Source of the DNA: Variovorax sp. IB41
GTDB lineage: Bacteria; Pseudomonadota; Gammaproteobacteria; Burkholderiales; Burkholderiaceae_C
DNA length: 54,629 nt
Direction: 5' to 3'
NCBI RefSeq assembly: GCF_016405905.1
Contig: NZ_JAEFCB010000031.1
Span: forward strand, 1-54,629
The position numbers were made by a program, and so were the translations under genes. The first letter of the stretch is position 1, and every line of letters starts with the position of its first letter. This document shows, piece after piece, positions 51,848 through 54,629 of this stretch. Under the pieces are notes generated by a model, which worked only from the letters and a program-made list of their open reading frames with translations, searched no databases and was not told where the DNA came from.

Positions 51848-53279
51848 GGGCGGTCTCCGGGGAATTCTTCGAAAGGTTCTTTGCCGCGTTCGCGGCCTTC
51901 GCTGCCTGCGTTCCGGCGATGCGGCCGAAGGCCGTGCCGATGCTCATGCCCACGCCGGCCGTGTAGCCCTTGCCCAGCACGTTGCCGGCCATCATTTCGC
52001 CGGCCACGAAGAGGTTGGGGCTGGCGCGTCCGCCGAAGCGCACGGCCGCGGTCTCGTCCACCTTCAGGCCCAGGTACGTGAAGGTGATGCCGGGGCGCAC
52101 GGGGTAGGCGTAGAAGGGCGCGGTATCGAGCGGGCGCGCCCAGTGCGTCTTGGCGGGCGCGATGCCTTCGGTGTGGCAGTCGTCCAGGGCCGTGTGGTCG
52201 AAGCGGCCGACGTGGCAGGCCGCGTTGTAGTCCTGCACGGTGCGCACGAACGTGGCTTCGTCCAGGCCGATCTTCTGCGCGAGCTCGCCGAGCGTGCTGG
52301 CCTGCGTACCGGTGAACACCGGCGGCATGAAGCGGCCGACCGCCTTCTGGTCGATGATCGACCAGGCGATCTGCCCCGGTTGCTGCGCCACGAGCCGGCC
52401 CCAGATCGCATAGCGCTTGGGCCAGAAGTCTTCGCCCTCGTCGTAGAAGCGCTGCGCATCGCGGTTGACCACCACGCCGAGCGAGACGCAATCGATGCGC
52501 GTGCAGATGCCGCCGTCGTACAGCGGCGCGCGCGCATCGATGGCCACCATGTGGCCCTGCGACGGATCGCCGATGCTGTCGGCGCCCGCGGCGATCATGT
52601 ACTTCAGCAGCACGCCCTGGTTGAAGCGCGTGCCGCGGATGAGGAAGTTGTCGGCGGGCCACTCGCCGCGCTCGTTCTGGCCCCACGCCTCGCGCAGCCA
52701 TTCGCGGTTCGATTCGAAGCCGCCCGAGGCGAGCACGCAGCTCTTGGCTTCGATGCGCTCGCCGGCCTCGGTGCGCACGGCCACGAAGCGGTCGCCGTCG
52801 AGTTCGACCGAGGCGACGGGCGTGTCGTAGCGGATCTGCACGCCGAGCTTTTCGGCGCTGCGGAAATATGCATTCACCAGTGCCTTGCCGCCACCCATGA
52901 AGAAGGCGTTGGTGCGCGCCACGTGCAGCGCACCCGACAGCGGCGGCTGGAAGTGCACGCCGTGGCTGCGCATCCAGTCGCGGCAGTTCGAGGAGGCGCG
53001 GATCACCAGGCGCGCGAGGTGCTCGTCGGTGAGGCCGCCGGTCACTTTCAGGAGGTCTTGCCAGTACTCCTCTTCAGGGTAGGCATCGACCAGCACGTCC
53101 TGCGGCGCGTCGTGCATGCAGCGCAGGTTGCGGGTGTGCTGCGAATTGCCGCCGCGCCATTCCTTGGGCGAAGCTTCCAGCAGCAGCACCGAAGCGCCGG
53201 CCTCGCGCGCCATCAGCGCGGCGCACAGCGCGGCATTGCCGCCACCAACAACCACTACGTCTGCCAGTACATCCATCAC
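51831..53279 (-). CDS. tcuA: FAD-dependent tricarballylate dehydrogenase
   Basis: A 482-residue flavoprotein. The FAD-binding glycine motif is VVVVGGGNAALCAALMAREAG (in two segments), then SSNCRDWMRSHGVHF. The C-terminal FAD/succinate-dehydrogenase-type region holds GITFTYLGLKVDETAAV and AGEMMAGNVLGKGYTAG. TcuA oxidises tricarballylate to cis-aconitate in Salmonella. Here it sits next to tcuB and a LysR gene, as in tcuRAB, but no tcuC transporter is visible. The exact substrate may differ. Confidence 0.9.
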   Translation of the reverse strand: MMDVLADVVVVGGGNAALCAALMAREAGASVLLLEASPKEWRGGNSQHTRNLRCMHDAPQDVLVDAYPEEEYWQDLLKVTGGLTDEHLARLVIRASSNCRDWMRSHGVHFQPPLSGALHVARTNAFFMGGGKALVNAYFRSAEKLGVQIRYDTPVASVELDGDRFVAVRTEAGERIEAKSCVLASGGFESNREWLREAWGQNERGEWPADNFLIRGTRFNQGVLLKYMIAAGADSIGDPSQGHMVAIDARAPLYDGGICTRIDCVSLGVVVNRDAQRFYDEGEDFWPKRYAIWGRLVAQQPGQIAWSIIDQKAVGRFMPPVFTGTQASTLGELAQKIGLDEATFVRTVQDYNAACHVGRFDHTALDDCHTEGIAPAKTHWARPLDTAPFYAYPVRPGITFTYLGLKVDETAAVRFGGRASPNLFVAGEMMAGNVLGKGYTAGVGMSIGTAFGRIAGTQAAKAANAAKNLSKNSPETALAAAH

Positions 53280-53356
53280 TCGTGGGTCTCCTTGGAATCC
53301 AGGAGACTTTAGGGAGCATGGCCTTCACGCGAAAGGCCCGAACAGGCAACGGGTGT

Positions 53357-54283
53357 TCAGTTTTCGAGAAGACTTGCGCCGGTCCAGCGGCCCTCGCGAA
53401 CGAGGGCGCGGGCGGTGTCGGCGACCACCACGCGCGCGGCCAGTGCGGCGGGCGAGAGCTCGTCGTCCGACAGGCTCACCAGCAGGTTGCGGCGGCCGAC
53501 GTGGGCGTCGCTGATCTGCGTGAGTTCGAGGTCGTCGCGGTCGTGCCGCGCGGTGGCGGCGCCAGGCTGCACGGTGGCGCCGTAGCCGGCGCGCACCGCG
53601 TCCATCAGGAGCGCGAGGCCATCGACCTCGGCCACGATGCGCGGCGTGACGCGCGCCCGGAGAAACGCGGCCATCAGCGTGGCGCGCAGGCCGTGGCTGC
53701 CGCTCGGCAGGATCAGCGGCACATCGGCCAATTGAGACAGGCGCACCTTGGTGCCCTTGGGGCGTTCGGCCAGCGTGGGCGAAGCGACCACGAAGAGCTT
53801 TTCGGCCAGCAGCGGCGCGACGCTCCAGCGCCGCGGCGTGTCGGTCTGGAACAGCACGGCCAGGTCGAGCTGGCGCGCATGCAGCATCGTCGTGAGGTGG
53901 CCCGAGAGCGCCTCGACCATGTGCAGCCGCACCTCGGGGTAGCGCTCCTGCATCGCGCGCATCAGCGGCACGCCGAGCACGGTGGCGGTGGTGGGCGCGA
54001 GGCCCACGCTCACATGGCCCGACAGGCGCGCCTGCTGCGCGGCGCGCACCGCGTCGTCGGCATGGCGCAAGGTGAGCTGCGCCTGCTGCAAAAACGCCAG
54101 GCCCGCATCGGTGGGCGTGACGCCGGTCGAGCTGCGTTGCAGGAGGCGCGTGGCCAGTTCGCTTTCAAGGCGACTGATCTGCTGGCTCAGCGCCGAGGTG
54201 ACCACGCCCAGCTCCACGGCCGCGCGGCCCATGCTGCGCAGCTCGCAGACCTTGACGAAGTAGCGCAGTTGCCTCAGTTCCAT
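53357..54283 (-). CDS. LysR-family regulator (TcuR-like position)
   Basis: A 308-residue LysR protein. The N-terminal HTH is MELRQLRYFVKVCELRSMG then AVELGVVTSALSQQISRLES. The effector domain is about residues 90-295, with LPSGSHGLRATLMAAF. It lies directly upstream of tcuA in the same direction (77-base gap), like tcuR of Salmonella, and probably controls the carboxylate cluster. It starts eight bases after the stop of the transporter gene. Confidence 0.9.
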   Translation of the reverse strand: MELRQLRYFVKVCELRSMGRAAVELGVVTSALSQQISRLESELATRLLQRSSTGVTPTDAGLAFLQQAQLTLRHADDAVRAAQQARLSGHVSVGLAPTTATVLGVPLMRAMQERYPEVRLHMVEALSGHLTTMLHARQLDLAVLFQTDTPRRWSVAPLLAEKLFVVASPTLAERPKGTKVRLSQLADVPLILPSGSHGLRATLMAAFLRARVTPRIVAEVDGLALLMDAVRAGYGATVQPGAATARHDRDDLELTQISDAHVGRRNLLVSLSDDELSPAALAARVVVADTARALVREGRWTGASLLEN

Positions 54284-54290
54284 GCGCGCA

Positions 54291-54629
54291 TCATCGCGCA
54301 GGCACGGCGGCCGGCTGGCCGCGCCGCAGCAACAGCCATCCGAACAGAGGGGCCGTGATGTACATCACCACCGAATAGATCGCGGCCGGCAGCGCGAGCG
54401 GAAAGCTCGCGAGCACGCTCACCGCGATGAAGATGGCGAGAGTGGAGTTGTGGATGCCGATCTCGTAGCCGATGGCGGTGGCCAGCGGCTTGTCCAGGCC
54501 CGCGGCGCGGCTCAAGTAATAGCCCGCGAGCAGGCTCACGAGGTTGAACAGCAGCACCGGAATGCCGATCTCGGCGAAGGTGGCGGTGAGGGTCTTCCAC
54601 TCGTTCGCGATTGCGAGCGTCGTGACCAC
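54291..54629 (-). CDS. Bile-acid:sodium-symporter family protein, C-terminal part
   Basis: The frame is open to the window edge; only 112 C-terminal residues are seen. Helices include IPVLLFNLVSLLAGYYLS, IGYEIGIHNSTLAIFIAV and IYSVVMYITAPLFGWLL. The GYEIGIHNSTLA segment is characteristic of bacterial BASS/ASBT-type transporters. It may import an organic acid for the downstream cluster. The N-terminus is outside the window. Confidence 0.87.
   Translation of the reverse strand: MVTTLAIANEWKTLTATFAEIGIPVLLFNLVSLLAGYYLSRAAGLDKPLATAIGYEIGIHNSTLAIFIAVSVLASFPLALPAAIYSVVMYITAPLFGWLLLRRGQPAAVPAR

Overview
The window is very GC-rich (by eye well above 60 %), with tightly packed genes, long open antisense frames and third-position G/C. 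Three Bug-type (tripartite tricarboxylate) binding proteins, trimeric autotransporters with YadA anchors, a tcuAB pair and a urt-like transporter next to formamidase all suggest a soil or plant-associated Burkholderiales bacterium. Comamonadaceae, close to Variovorax, is my best guess. This is inferred from gene content and style, not from a database match. No rRNA, tRNA, CRISPR array, transposase or prophage gene was recognised.

Layout: (1) 1-3513, a three-gene signalling operon (truncated histidine kinase, single-domain response regulator, hybrid kinase) with 8-bp overlaps. (2) 3550-8664, an orphan ModA-like lipoprotein, a lipoprotein/serine protease pair, a LysR regulator divergent from a VOC protein, and a TIGR04325-type methyltransferase. 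(3) 8752-20189, a nitrogen-acquisition locus. A LuxR-type response regulator and a kinase fused to a transporter-like membrane domain diverge from a five-gene urea/amide ABC transporter followed by formamidase (fmdA) and fmdB. A palindromic element sits between the two ATPase genes. (4) 20341-22743, small exported and hypothetical proteins, a YdcF-like protein and a regulator with a degenerate receiver. (5) 23158-31797, an operon of OmpR-type regulator, LysM-FecR protein and CHASE2 kinase, divergent from a trimeric autotransporter and a SmpA/OmpA-type protein. (6) 31855-37368, a methyltransferase, an RpiR regulator, a HAD-IIA phosphatase and a phosphonate-type ABC transporter (phnDCE). (7) 37478-42430, a tiny poly-Gly lipoprotein, a Tat-exported phospholipase C, a second trimeric autotransporter and a small repeat-containing exported protein. 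(8) 42485-54629, all on the minus strand: a GH3 beta-glucosidase and a carboxylic-acid catabolic cluster (LysR, tcuA, tcuB, class II aldolase, amidohydrolase, D-2-hydroxyacid dehydrogenase, three Bug proteins), with the end of a bile-acid/sodium-symporter family gene at the edge.

The most notable parts are two sensory assemblies. The first is the transporter-like sensor kinase, with an eight-cysteine cluster, facing an amide/urea uptake and hydrolysis operon. The second is the FecR/CHASE2/OmpR operon facing an adhesin operon, with a receiver-dead paralogue of its regulator just downstream. Both autotransporters carry an unusual 16-residue head repeat.
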